A stretch of DNA of 64,000 nt from Prostheceraeus crozeri. Lineage: Eukaryota; Platyhelminthes; Polycladida; Euryleptidae. The position numbers and the translations under genes are program-made. The DNA lies in contig CAJQUW010010412.1 of the NCBI GenBank assembly GCA_907163375.1, positions 1 to 64,000 of the forward strand. Reading direction: 5' to 3'. Every line of letters begins with the position of its first letter. Position 1 is the first letter of the stretch. Positions 23,003-34,155 of this stretch are shown here, piece after piece. A model generated the notes under the pieces. It was not told where the DNA came from. It did not search any database and saw nothing but the letters and a program-made list of their open reading frames with translations.

Positions 23003-23430
23003 GACTGATTATTTTCTTCAGGATTTCTAAGCTTCTTTACGAAAAATATTGGTCCTGCAAGAATAAAATTTCTTGAAGGATTTTCCGTAAGGATTGTTCG
23101 AGTTTTAAATTCTTGAATGATCTGTTGGTCACATTTTCTAAGGAATTTTCTTCAGGAACTGTTGTATTAACTTGCTTGTAAAAGTGAATATCTATATTTT
23201 CTTAATTCTTATCATTTATGAGTATTTAATGATTTTTATTATGATGTATGATTATTTGATGTTGTTGAACACTCCTTTGCTGCTGGCATATATTACCTAA
23301 GATAAACTAACTGTTAGTGGCTACCATAGATAAATGATTGTATCAGTTTGGGGTTTGATAAACAGCTATTGTGATGAAAGGATAACTGATCAATTATCTA
23401 ACTTTTAGCAATCAATTAGATGTTCATTAA
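23003..23430. other. no gene seen
   Basis: AT-rich sequence up to the left LTR. It ends in ATTAA (23426-23430), the left copy of the LTR element's target-site duplication. Confidence 0.6.
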
Positions 23431-23617
23431 TGTGGTGTACGGAGCATCAAAAAAGTCACCATTCCATTAGACAATCTATCATATTATGAAAGCAGCTTAC
23501 AACATGCATCAAAATCAAGCTACCACCACGCATGAGAGCATTATTCATAACTGAAGCAATGAAATGTGCAATACAATAGAATCAATGTAATTGTCAAATA
23601 TCTATGTCACTGTCACA
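23431..23617 (-). repeat. 3' LTR (187 bp)
   Basis: No difference found from 27412-27598 when read side by side. The last 16 bp at its right edge encode the end of the polyprotein (VTVT and the stop codon at 23602-23604). Confidence 0.95.
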
Positions 23618-26600
23618 TTTTTCCCCGACATAAAAAAGTCAGGTCGACGTCGATCACGTTGGGGATATCGTCGAACTCCATCTTGACCGGAATCACTAGA
23701 TGTATCACTAGTAGGCCTAGATGTAGGGGATGTAGGCTCTGGTGAATTTCCAACTTCTTCATTGGCAGGAGTTTCCAGGTCATCATTTACATCAGCTTTC
23801 TTTTGTATCTTGATTTGATCCAAATGTCTTGTATGAGGAACATTCGCAGCGTCTCTGATATTAACCAATGATTTGCCAGAAGTAGAAACGACAGTACCAG
23901 GCACGTAAGTAGGAGGTCGATTGAGTTGAAAGCGTTGAAAGAGTACAGGCTGGTTTGGTTCCACCAAGTTCATCGGTAGCCTTGGATTGAAATTGAATAC
24001 TTTTTCTGAGGGCGTCCTTCCATTCTTCACCACTGCGTTGCGATACTGCAACAGGAAACTTTGTAGTCTGCTGTGAAGATCTCCTTTCCCTTCCGTAAGC
24101 TTCAGATGCCCCTTCAGATTTCCAACGAAGCGTTCTGCCAGTCCATTACTCTTCAGATGCCCAACCGGTGTGTGCCATACCTGTATACCCCGTCTGTCCA
24201 TGTATTGAAGAAATTGCTCAGACCTGAACGCTGGTCCATTGTCAGACACTATACACTTTGGAACCCCGAACATGGCGAAAATAGGCTTGAGAGCAGATAA
24301 GGTTTCATTTGCGTCCATACTTCTCGTTACCGCCACGAAAGGATAATTGCTGTATGAGTCGACAACAACCAAGAAATAATGATTTTCGATTGGTCCAGCA
24401 TAGTCAATATGAATTCTATCGAATGTCTTGACGTTGTCAGGCCAACTTTCATCACTGTTTGAGAAGGTCTTCGGAGAAATCTTGATTTTCTGACACGCTG
24501 TACATTCACGACAAGTTTGGCTAATGTCATCTTCTATTGTAGGCCACCAGAAACGCGATCGTGCTAAAGACTTCATTTTGACTATCCCATGATGTGATGA
24601 ATGAAGATTCTGGAGGATTCGAATACGTAGGGGCCCAGGGATAATGAGACGATTTCCTTTGTAGAGTAATTCATTGTGAAACGACAATTCATCCCGATGT
24701 CGATGATACGGTCGGACAGTTTCTGTTATATTACGTAAAACTCGTGGCCAACCATACTTGACATAATATTTTAGCTTCTCAAATTGTCTTGAATTCTGAT
24801 AAATCTTTGATATTTCACTTGCCAACTTGTCATCTGGTTCGTAGAATATATCCACGCTGCCAACATCAAAAGATTCTGAGTGTCTTTGAGTATCAATGCG
24901 AGAAAGCATGTCTGCAACTGGTATCTCGTCCGTTCGCTTACCCTCTATTTCATAATCGTAGGAACCAAGAAACAGACTCCATCGTAGCACTCGCTGATTT
25001 GCATGGGCGGTTCGGCATCCATCTGGTTTAAACAAATACTCCAAGGGCTTGTGGTCCGTGATGATCTTAAACTTTCGCCCAAATAGATACTTATGTAAGC
25101 GACGCACCGCATAAACTATCGCCAGGCTTTCACGGTCAATCTGCGAATAGTTTTTCTCCGCCTTGCTCAAAGTCTTGCTAATGTAAAGTACGGGTCGGTC
25201 ATCTTGTTGCATAACAGCACCAACTGACGTTGCTGAGGCATCACATATAATCTCAATAGGCTCACTGGGATTGAAGGGTTTTAAAATGCCAGAGGTCAAG
25301 GCAAACTTCAAATTTCGGAATGACGTTTGCTGCTCATTCTTCCAATAGAATTCATTCTTGTTTGAGATATCTCTCAAAGGTTTGATCATATCCGAATAGT
25401 CATTAATAAACTTCGAGTAGAATCCCGCGCAGCCAATGAATCGCTTCACCTCTTCCACGGTTTTAGGCTCTGGCATGGAAAGCAAATCTTCAATCTTTGA
25501 AGGATCTGGAGAGATACTGCTTCCTTTGCCACCCAAATCAGCCTTGATCAAGTAAACAAGATGTCGAATTTCATTCACTTTGAATGTACTCTTCTGATAA
25601 TTTATGGGAAACCCGGACAGAGAAAGTCTTGTTTTCACTGTTTCAGTCAATTCCGAATGATCAACTCCATGAGGTGTAGCAATCAGAATGTCATCCAAAT
25701 GATTATGAACATATTTCAAGTCATGAAATATCGATTGCATACGCGATTGAAATATGTAAGGAGATGATTTAACGCCAAACGGTAAGGATCGATACTTGTA
25801 GAGACCAAAGGGAGTAGAAATAACTGTCAACATCTGCGAAGCTGGATCGAGTTTCACATTCAAATAGGCATCAGTGAGATCTATTTTTGAAAATCTGACG
25901 CTATTTCCGAGTTTCGCAAGGGTATCGTCAATGTCCAAACCAGATACTACAGATGACTGTATATAAGGATTAATGGTCGATTGATAGTCACCACAAATAC
26001 GTATCTTGCCGTTGGGTTTGTTCACTACAACAATGGGAGTTGCCCAATCACTGGATTCCACTTTCTCAATAATACCTGCTTCTTGTAATCGCAACAGTTC
26101 AGCTTTAACAGAATCTTCGAGGGCAAAGGGTAATTTGCGAGGCTTGCAAAATTTTGGGATTGTACCTTCTCTTAATTTGATTGTAGCATCTTTCCAAGTG
26201 GCACCTCCAACAGTGGCATTAACAGCTGTAGCGTCCACCACGTATATTTCATCCACAGTGAACCTCACTAAGTCCAATTTCGTGATGATGTCCATACCAA
26301 TAACAGGTTTGCCCCGTGTCACCAGTAAGAAATCCACTTGATCAGTCTTTGGTCCAATCTCTAGCTTTACATTCTCGAGTTTCTCATTGACATTCACAAC
26401 TCCATCAGTATACGATAATAGAGTATAATGACAGCTCGAGCAGGATTGAAGCAATTCAGGATTTTCATTCACGAAAGTCACTGGTAAGAGAGATCGAGTA
26501 GCACCACTGTCAATCAACATCTGCAGGGGAATTCCATTTATCTTCACTTCTGCAATAATCTTCTGAGGAGACTCAAAATAAACAGCTAATATAGTTTCTT

Positions 26601-27393
26601 CACAATCTAGCGATGAGATATTTGATATCGTGCCAGTTCTGCACACACTTGCAAAGTGATTCTTACGTTTGCATTTTAAGCACTCTTTTCCATAAGCTGG
26701 GCATTTTCCACGATCATGACGCTGACCGCAATATTTGCACGAAGATTTAACTTGAGAATTCATGGCTGGAGTCCTTGAACGAGTCACATTGTTGGACTGT
26801 TGATGCCGAAACTTGCCCTTGACTTGTCTCACTCTATTGATCTCTGGAACCTCTTGTCTCATAACTGCTTGACAGGTCTTGACCACTTCTGCGTTCGAAG
26901 CCACCTTTACAGCAGTCTCCAAAGTCAGAGAATCTTCCAATAACAGCTTACTCATCACTGCTTGATCACGTAGTCCCATAACAAAAAGGTCACGTAGCAT
27001 AGAGTTCAATTGAGTACCAAAATTACATGTCTCTGCAGCCCGTCGAAGATTGCTCACGAAAACTGCTACTGTGTCATTTCCTTGTCGTATTTGGTGAAAT
27101 TTGTACCGCTCCGCAATTTCGATAGTCTTTGGTCGCAGATGAGATTCTATTGCTGCTTTAATCACCACATATTGTAATGCCGAAGGTAGAACAGGTGCAA
27201 GAAGAATCTTAACTTGAGAATACGAGTCTCTGCCAACCACAGTTAAGAAAAGATCAGTCATTGCCGAAGTAGGATTTTTTGTATCTACTACATTGTCAAC
27301 CACACCTTTCGCCCGTGCCAATGCTTCAAAGCGCTCTTGCCAATCCATAGTGGCCTCACGTTGCCAAGGCATTGCCTCAATCCTCGAATCCAT
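23602..27393 (-). CDS. Gag-Pol polyprotein of Ty3/mag-like retrotransposon
   Basis: One 1263-residue frame. Gag-like region residues 1-215; two zinc knuckles at 219-251 (C-x2-C-x3-H-x4-C and C-x2-C-x4-H-x4-C); aspartic protease with DSG at 295-297; reverse transcriptase with FSKIDLTDAY (D505) and LDD (566-568); RNase H with D718, E755 and D780; integrase with the H-H-C-C zinc domain (about 931-967) and catalytic D997, D1051 and E1087 (D-x35-E). All catalytic residues are present. Having gag and pol in one frame without a frameshift is seen in several mag/Mag-type lineages. The start at 27393 is supported by the LTR boundary 18 nt upstream. The stop lies inside the 3' LTR. No env-like ORF. Encodes the proteins for reverse transcription and integration in virus-like particles. 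Confidence 0.95.
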   Translation of the reverse strand: MDSRIEAMPWQREATMDWQERFEALARAKGVVDNVVDTKNPTSAMTDLFLTVVGRDSYSQVKILLAPVLPSALQYVVIKAAIESHLRPKTIEIAERYKFHQIRQGNDTVAVFVSNLRRAAETCNFGTQLNSMLRDLFVMGLRDQAVMSKLLLEDSLTLETAVKVASNAEVVKTCQAVMRQEVPEINRVRQVKGKFRHQQSNNVTRSRTPAMNSQVKSSCKYCGQRHDRGKCPAYGKECLKCKRKNHFASVCRTGTISNISSLDCEETILAVYFESPQKIIAEVKINGIPLQMLIDSGATRSLLPVTFVNENPELLQSCSSCHYTLLSYTDGVVNVNEKLENVKLEIGPKTDQVDFLLVTRGKPVIGMDIITKLDLVRFTVDEIYVVDATAVNATVGGATWKDATIKLREGTIPKFCKPRKLPFALEDSVKAELLRLQEAGIIEKVESSDWATPIVVVNKPNGKIRICGDYQSTINPYIQSSVVSGLDIDDTLAKLGNSVRFSKIDLTDAYLNVKLDPASQMLTVISTPFGLYKYRSLPFGVKSSPYIFQSRMQSIFHDLKYVHNHLDDILIATPHGVDHSELTETVKTRLSLSGFPINYQKSTFKVNEIRHLVYLIKADLGGKGSSISPDPSKIEDLLSMPEPKTVEEVKRFIGCAGFYSKFINDYSDMIKPLRDISNKNEFYWKNEQQTSFRNLKFALTSGILKPFNPSEPIEIICDASATSVGAVMQQDDRPVLYISKTLSKAEKNYSQIDRESLAIVYAVRRLHKYLFGRKFKIITDHKPLEYLFKPDGCRTAHANQRVLRWSLFLGSYDYEIEGKRTDEIPVADMLSRIDTQRHSESFDVGSVDIFYEPDDKLASEISKIYQNSRQFEKLKYYVKYGWPRVLRNITETVRPYHRHRDELSFHNELLYKGNRLIIPGPLRIRILQNLHSSHHGIVKMKSLARSRFWWPTIEDDISQTCRECTACQKIKISPKTFSNSDESWPDNVKTFDRIHIDYAGPIENHYFLVVVDSYSNYPFVAVTRSMDANETLSALKPIFAMFGVPKCIVSDNGPAFRSEQFLQYMDRRGIQVWHTPVGHLKSNGLAERFVGNLKGHLKLTEGKGDLHSRLQSFLLQYRNAVVKNGRTPSEKVFNFNPRLPMNLVEPNQPVLFQRFQLNRPPTYVPGTVVSTSGKSLVNIRDAANVPHTRHLDQIKIQKKADVNDDLETPANEEVGNSPEPTSPTSRPTSDTSSDSGQDGVRRYPQRDRRRPDFFMSGKNVTVT

Positions 27394-27411
27394 TTTCCAG
27401 TCGTCGCCAAA

Positions 27412-27598
27412 TGTGGTGTACGGAGCATCAAAAAAGTCACCATTCCATTAGACAATCTATCATATTATGAAAGCAGCTTACAACATGCATCAAAATCAAG
27501 CTACCACCACGCATGAGAGCATTATTCATAACTGAAGCAATGAAATGTGCAATACAATAGAATCAATGTAATTGTCAAATATCTATGTCACTGTCACA
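27412..27598 (-). repeat. 5' LTR (187 bp)
   Basis: Matches the left LTR throughout. Followed on the plus strand by the target duplication ATTAA. On the minus strand it should hold the promoter and polyadenylation signals, but it is too short and AT-rich for me to mark them reliably. Confidence 0.95.
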
Positions 27599-27603
27599 AT
27601 TAA

Positions 27604-28717
27604 AATCCATTATTCACTACCTAACAGAATTATCGCTTACATCAAAAATTTGATGCAATTAATAAAAATAACTACATAATGATGTTGCTATCTTTAAATA
27701 AACCTGAATCATATCGATTAACGTTTTGTTGAATTGTTTGTTTACTTACATAAGACGCCCAAACAAGCATGTATCATCATTAAATAATAGTTTGAATCCT
27801 AGCTCTATCGATAGATCGCCAACAATTCTCTCTGTTTCATGAACGTACATTGCCGATCTATTTGAACTTTGTATAATGTATTAATTCTGTATAATTAATT
27901 ATACTTTATTCTGTAATAATTGATTACGTTATATTGTGTATAATTTATTAATAGCTTCTTCTATTTGGCAGACATATTTATTAATTTTATTCATGATTGC
28001 AGTCTCAAGATCATCTATCATAAACAATAAATTGCTCCTGTGATTTGCTATGCAATTATATATGTGTATGAACTATACAGATGGAAAATTATACATTTTG
28101 AAATGCATTGTGATATATCAGATATTCACAAATTGCTTGGGTACTTTATAATTTATCATGCTATATTAATCCATGATATATAAGAATACGTTCCTTCTGC
28201 AATATATCTCATTATTATATTGATAGTAGCATTTTTGTTATGTTAATATCAATTATGTCCTTTTATTATGAACAATGCATGCACTTTAATCCATCAACAC
28301 AATGAGTTGCCAGGGGTTAGAGTTCAATATTATGATAAGTGTCAATTTGATAATGAAAGAAACATGTGCAGCTTGTCATGGACAGTCTTTAATGTGAGTT
28401 TTATCAGCAAATGTCTATATAGATCTACATGTACTCCCAGTTCACCGAACAATCAAATCACATATCAAATAGGAAATTTTGCACTCTGGAACTGTAAATA
28501 ATCAGTAAGGTTGTCACTTTGATGAACAAGTAGCTCAGTTACAAATGTTCTAATGTTAGCTTCGTCATATTTTCGTGAAATAGCAATAAGCATATGATAG
28601 ATGCGCAAAATCAAACTTCACGACCTGAAAATATATTGCATGCTTATTTGAAAAGTGTGACAGACTTCAAGATGTACTGAGTGTCCAAGAAGAGTGACGA
28701 AGACTAAGAGATTATAA
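27604..28717. other. no gene seen
   Basis: Very AT-rich. Short ORFs only (77 codons at 28268-28501, +), unrecognised. Confidence 0.5.
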
Positions 28718-28933
28718 CTTCGTCAATTTTCATTCGATTGAGTTGAATTTTTGCATATAAATGTGAAATACCCGCAAGTTTTTGTCTGTAAAGTATGAAG
28801 CTTGAACATTGCGTAGTCTTAGAGAAAAATGGGTATAATCTCGAATCTTGTGTATTTCCAAGGGTAGAATTCAAGATATCGGACATAATGCGATTTCCAT
28901 CCATGAATCTTGATCATAGCACGTTTTCCAGCA
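28718..28933 (-). repeat. inverted repeat, left copy (partner 33938-34155)
   Basis: Close to 90% identical by eye, in inverted orientation, to 33938-34155. Left of it is GAGTGTCCAAGAAGAGTGAC (28679-28698), which looks like a mariner-type transposon terminus. Chance ORFs of 64-66 codons in the two copies translate alike simply because the DNA is related. Confidence 0.7.
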
Positions 28934-29257
28934 TGATTCAGGATACGTAGTATGTTGAAAATAGATTACTTGGCTAGAAGAAACTCAGGGAAAGTAGGGA
29001 GGCATTAATATGCTTGCGGACCAACTTTAAAAATGAAAGCATTCATAATGTCAGACTTTATTATAAACTTTATTATAACTAGTACAGAGAGTCAGAAAGT
29101 CTCAATCATGAGTAAGCCCAAGCCGTCGACCATCTTTAGAAATGCATTTTTGTAATCTGCAAGAGTGCAATAGTTTGATAATGCATTGCAATAAAAGGGG
29201 TGTAAAAGTTTTAAGTTACCCGGATAAAATGCCTAAACAGCGTTACGCACATGTAGT

Positions 29258-29595
29258 TCATGCGATCTTGCCGTACATACGCGTCAATGCCTCTGGAATC
29301 CGATCAGTCAAATCGGCTAATCCTCGAACAGGTACATTTCGGAACACTTTACCTCTTAAAAGTCCCCATAGAAAGTAATCGCATGGACTGAGATCGGATG
29401 ATCTTGGAGACCATTCAATATCAAAATGACGTCCAACAATCTGCGAGTCAATGAAACATGTAGAAGCTCATGTGCACTGGATGCAGTGTGAGCCGGGGCT
29501 CCGTCTTGCATAAACCAAATATTCGAGTTTTCAGCAAGAGCATCATTCAAATCAGGAATGAAAAACTCTTGCAGTGAGTCATGTTTCACATTCAC
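29258..29595 (-). pseudogene. mariner-like DDE transposase C-terminal fragment
   Basis: Minus strand: NSNIWFMQDGAPAHTASSAHELL (second catalytic Asp block), then a frameshift, then FDIEWSPRSSDLSPCDYFLW, GLLRGKVFRNVP, and a C-terminus ending at TGA 29260-29258. This is a different family from the copy at 21.9-22.8 kb. The likely left terminus is CAGAGAGTCAGAAAGTCTC near 29085. The N-terminal half is missing. Confidence 0.8.
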
Positions 29596-30403
29596 ATGCC
29601 TTTAGACAATGTATGTTTTTGTTTGAGAATGTGTATTTAACGCACCTTCATTGCAGACTTCCTGCACGCAAAATTAAATTCAACCTGCAAAGTGTACTGC
29701 GCTGCTGTGAACTTCATCTTGCAACAGATTTGCTAAACAGAAGCTCTTTGACGATCATTTTCATCTAGATTTAGTCACATTTTCATATCAAACCAATCCT
29801 TGACGTGCTATGTTGCTGGACTTTCATATACTAACATCGGTCTGTCAGTGCTGTTTGTGTCGCTCTTCTCTCTGATATCAGTGAAAATTTCATGATTTGG
29901 ATGGTTTTCTGTCACCTTCAGTGAAAGTGTTTGGTATCGTTTGGTTCCTTTGGTCGTCGTCTTTCTGATCGTGTTATTTACATTCTCCCTGGTTGGATCA
30001 ATTAAAGACAATCTCAGTTTTTGCATATTTTTGCGCTGTTGGCCTCGAGTAGTGTTCAAAACATCACTTCGGTTGCTATTTGGTCTCTTGAGGTTATTGG
30101 ATTTCCGCAGTGTCCCTGCAACAGCGAGTGATTCTAAAATTGGAATCTAAACGTCAGTGCTTCCTCGTCCGTATGATGCAGTGCATGTTCGCTTGTTTGC
30201 AGGCTTGGGTATTGTCCAGCAATTGAATCAGCTGTTATCCGTCCGTTATCCTGGGGAACCCCTATCGCGTTTTCAGTGAAATATTGATTTTTCATCACGT
30301 GATCAACGTCATCTCAGTGCGAATTAATTACGTTCTCAATACGTCAGCCATACAGCCAAACTGTCCCAGATAATCGCGATCTCTGTTGTGAACTTTAACT
30401 GTC
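29596..30403. other. no clear gene; probable LINE 5' untranslated region at right
   Basis: Moderately GC-rich from about 30000 on, as would fit the 5' UTR of the LINE starting at 30404. The 83-codon minus ORF at 29808-30059 is unrecognised. Confidence 0.4.
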
Positions 30404-31100
30404 ATGGATAAGCGAAGTACACGCTCGAATTCAACAAATAACCTAGCAGAATCAACAATAAGCCTAGTTGATATAAAACAACTTATACAAGATTCCAACT
30501 CGACGCTTATACAGGCTTTAAACAAGATAAATGACCGTCTCGACGTCATTTCACAACGAATTGATGACATTGAACAAAAAAACAGTAAAGCATAAACAAG
30601 AAATAAAGTGTATACAGGATGTTTTAATGACATTTAATACTGAATTTCCGAATAAGATGTTCCACGAGATGGAAGATCGTCTTCGTCGTAGGCCGAATCT
30701 GATCATATCAGGTATATCCGAGAAAATTGATGGAACTATTACCGAACGAAGCGAACACGATCGTCAAGAAGTAGAAAGTGTCTTCGAGTCCATAGACGTT
30801 GAAGATTTCAAGTTGCTTCAAGTAATAAGAATTGGAAAACCGAGAAACGGAGCTCCGAGATTATTGAAAGTGATATGTGATGATGCAGACAAAAAGTTCG
30901 AAATCTTGAGGAAAGGGAAAAATCTAAGAGCTTCAAACTTGAGAAAGCATATCTATATCAATCCAGACTTAACCCTTATACAGCAAAATGAAAACAAAAG
31001 ACTAAGAAAAGAACTGAATTCGAAGAAAAAAGATGGGAATGATTGGGTAATTCATAAGGGTGCCGTTGTTTTGAGAAGTCAAATAAAAAATTTTCATTAA
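30404..31100 (+). pseudogene. LINE ORF1 protein, one frameshift
   Basis: The first segment (30404-30595) is a coiled-coil-like stretch rich in heptad Leu/Ile. The frame shifts around 30560-30595 to a second segment (to 31100) with RRRPNLIISGISE, then KLLQVIRIGKP, PRLLKVICDDADKKFEIL and LTLIQQNENKRLRKEL. This matches the RRM-like and C-terminal domains of L1/CR1/L2-type ORF1 proteins, RNA-binding chaperones that coat LINE RNA. The frameshift makes this copy non-functional unless recoded. Confidence 0.7.
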
Positions 31101-31141
31101 CTTTTTTACGCTATAAAGAAGTAAGCTATACGCTGCCGAGT

Positions 31142-33759
31142 TTGTTCCTGACAAATATTCAATCCCTACGCCCCAAAATCGACGAACTGTCGATTTTTGC
31201 ATCTTCCTGCAAGCCATCAATTATCGCAATTTGTGAGTCTTGGCTGAACGCTAGCATCGACAGCAACAACATTCACCTCCCGTACTATTCTGTACCTGTT
31301 CGCTATGATCGACAAGATGGTAGACATGGAGGAGGGGTCTGTGTTTATATTCGTAATGACATTTATTTCAAAGAAATCAAATATTTGCCAGCTCCTCCTT
31401 CATCTATTGAATGTGTTTGGATACGGATGCGTGAAATTATTCTACTTGTTCTTTATGTACCCCCGAATTTGAGATCTGCCGATTACAGTCTTATTATTGA
31501 CTTTATCATCACTAACTATGACCTAGCTTCTGATGATGTTGCAGATTGTAAATTCATGATCGCGGGTGATCTTAATCAATTGCCTACCGACTTGCTCGAA
31601 CAAAATTTGGGACTAGCGCAGATTGTTGAAGTAGCGACAAGAGGAGGAAGTATTTTGGACAAGGTTCTTATCGACAATCACATGAAAGAAAATTTTTGCC
31701 CTGCTATTATTGGGCCTAATTTTGGCAATGCTGACCATTCGACTGTTTTTGTCAAGCCACTAAATGCCAAGTCATATTGTACATCTATCGTCAAATTGTA
31801 TGATTATCGCGAGACATTCGTGAGAAGATTCTGTGACTTTTTAAGATCAATTAATTGGAGCTACTTTTACAAACTGGATGTACCGTTACAACATAAAACT
31901 GATTTGTTTTATAAGATAATTAATGATGCGCTGAAAGAAATCCCTTTCAAGTACGTTGAAATGATGAGTACAGACAAAGCATGGGTAACTCCTCTTTTGA
32001 AGCACCTTATAAACTGCCGATATCAAGCTTACAGGAACAACGATCTCCCTCTGTACAATCATTATAAAGTAAAAGTGAAGTCAGAGATCACGAAAGCCAA
32101 ATATATTTGGTCCAAACATCTGAAAAATAATGAAGGTAGTGTTTGGAAAATTGTGAGAACGGAAAATCCAAATAATTCGCAAGCTGGATCTAATCTAGAT
32201 AAATTACCGTACTGCAGCAGTTTCCAAATTATCAGTCAGCAGCAGAGGCTATTAACAGCTACTTCTCGAGTGTGTTTTCAGCTGCACCAAGTTGGAACGA
32301 TATTGAGTCCCACTTTCCAACCATCACTGACCCATGGCTACCAGATATTAGTGTTACAAAGACATATGAAATGCTACGCTCTTTAAAAGTCAACAAGTCG
32401 TCAGGCTGTGACTCTCTTTCTCCTCGACTTCTGCGAGAGGCTGCAGGCATACTATCAGGCCCTGTATCTCACATGTTTTGTCTCTCCGTCAGTGTAGGTG
32501 TTGTTCCTACTCAATGGAAATTGGCGAACGTAATCCCTGTCCCCAAAAATCCAAATCCCAGTGTCAACGAACTGAGGCCTATATCTGTTCTTCCAATTTT
32601 GGCAAAGCTTCTAGAAAAGTACGTACTAATGTCAATCGAAGAAAGACTCTTGTCCCTGTATGGTGATAACCAATTTGGTTTTCGTCGCGGATCATCGACT
32701 TTATGCGCTAATATTCAATTACACGACTTCATAACATCTAAATTGGATCGTGAAGATATATCAGGAGTGGCAGTGATATCATTCGATCTCAGCAGAGCAT
32801 TTGACCGCCTACAGCATGACAAATTGTTTGCTTATCTGACATCAAAGCATTTGCCAACTAAATTTCTGGAATAGTTAGCAGATTATTTCAAAGACCGATA
32901 TCAGCGAGTTTGTGTGAAGCATATAGCAAATAGCAATTTCCGTCAAGTGACTTCAGGCGTTCCTCAGGGGTGCATAATTTCACCACATATGTTTGCTGCT
33001 TACATGGGCTCCTTAAACTCATTCTCTAATGACACGATGCTTATCAAGTACGCAGATAATGTTTTAGTTTCAATTCCTTTCTCTACAAATGATGATGTAA
33101 ACCATGCCATTCAACTGGAAGCAACCAACATAAAAAGCTGGTGTCGTGTTCATGGTCTGATATTAAATGAGCAGAAGTCAAGAGTAATGATTGTCAAAAA
33201 GCGAAATACTCCCATCATAAACGTATTGTGTATGCCGCAAGTTGATCATCTAAACTGCCTTGGTGTAACTTTCTCAGGAGATCTCACTTGGATTAAGCAT
33301 GTTGACTCAATATGTAAAAAATCGAGCCGTCGTATTTTTCTCTTAAAACGTTTAAAGAAATATTCTGGACTTCAGAAAGCCGATTTGATACAAATTTATC
33401 ATAATATGATTCTTGGTATACTTGAATACAATTCCGTTGTTTTTGTATCGCTTAACAATAAAGAATCAAATAAAATTGAGAGAATTCGTCGACGTTGCCA
33501 TAACATCATATGTGGCTTTAATTGTGACTGTGGTATGTTTCCATCTACTAGGGAAAGACGCGTTTCGCAAGCATTAAAGACATTCAAGAAGCTTGAAAAC
33601 CCGAATAACATTCTGCATCACCTATTTCCACAGCGACTCACCTATTCTGGTTTGCTTCGCCAGCCTATGTGTAAAACACATCGTAGAATCAAATCATTTG
33701 TTCCGTATTGTATTCCTCTCTATAATACTTCATTTTCTGGATCGAGAAAACAAGGATGA
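31142..33759 (+). pseudogene. LINE ORF2: APE endonuclease + reverse transcriptase, frameshift, stop and YADN
   Basis: Endonuclease (31142 to about 31770): NIQSLRPKIDEL, ICESWLN, RHGGGVCVYIRND, a GDLNQLPTD strand (Asn and Asp present) and NADHSTVF in place of SDH. A frameshift lies in the 32272-32386 overlap. RT: VNKSSGCDSLSP, VIPVPKN, ELRPISVLPILAKLLEK, QFGFRRGSSTL, ISFDLSRAFDRL, then an in-frame TAG (32872-32874), then TSGVPQGCIISP and LIKYADNVL. The catalytic YADD is YADN, so even a frame-corrected enzyme would be impaired. Jockey/CR1/L2 group by domain order; the exact clade is not certain. Ends near 33900 without a long poly(A). Confidence 0.85.
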
Positions 33760-33937
33760 CGTCCATGATGCTGTTATTGTGCTACTGAAGTGATTTTCGT
33801 TTATTTTGCTAAATGACTTATGCGAGTTTGTATTTGTACTATTTTTCTTCACTTATAACCTGTGTCTTTTTGCTCAAAGCAATGTATGATTTTCATTCTG
33901 AAACAAATATATATACGCTTATTAAAATACTATGTAT

Positions 33938-34155
33938 GCTGGAAAACGTGCTATGATCAAGATTCATGGATGGAAATCGCATTATGTCCGATATCTTGAA
34001 TTCTACCCCTGGAAATACATACGATTCGAGATTATACCCATTTTTCTCTAAGAGTACTCAATATTCAAGCTTCACACTTTACAGACAAAAACGTATGGGT
34101 ATTTTATATATTTGTATGCAAAAAGTCAGCTCAATCGAATGGAAACTGACGAAGC
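33938..34155 (+). repeat. inverted repeat, right copy (partner 28718-28933)
   Basis: Lies directly after the LINE's 3' end. The two copies bracket 5 kb holding a dead transposase and the LINE. Either long terminal inverted repeats of a composite element or two independent insertions. Confidence 0.7.

Larger units (their letters stand above)
23431..27598 (-). mobile_element. intact Ty3/mag-like LTR retrotransposon
   Basis: A 4168-bp element on the minus strand with identical 187-bp LTRs (23431-23617 and 27412-27598), TG...CA ends and a 5-bp target duplication ATTAA (23426-23430 and 27599-27603). The leader between the 5' LTR and the ATG is only 18 nt (27394-27411, minus-strand TGGCGACGACTGG), which must contain the primer binding site. 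A polypurine tract (GGGGAAAAA, 23618-23626) abuts the 3' LTR. Identical LTRs and an undamaged 1263-codon ORF indicate very recent insertion, possibly an active family. Confidence 0.95.

Noticed and set aside
24073..26341. Several plus-strand ORFs of 66-111 codons
   Set aside because: Antisense shadows of the LTR retrotransposon polyprotein.
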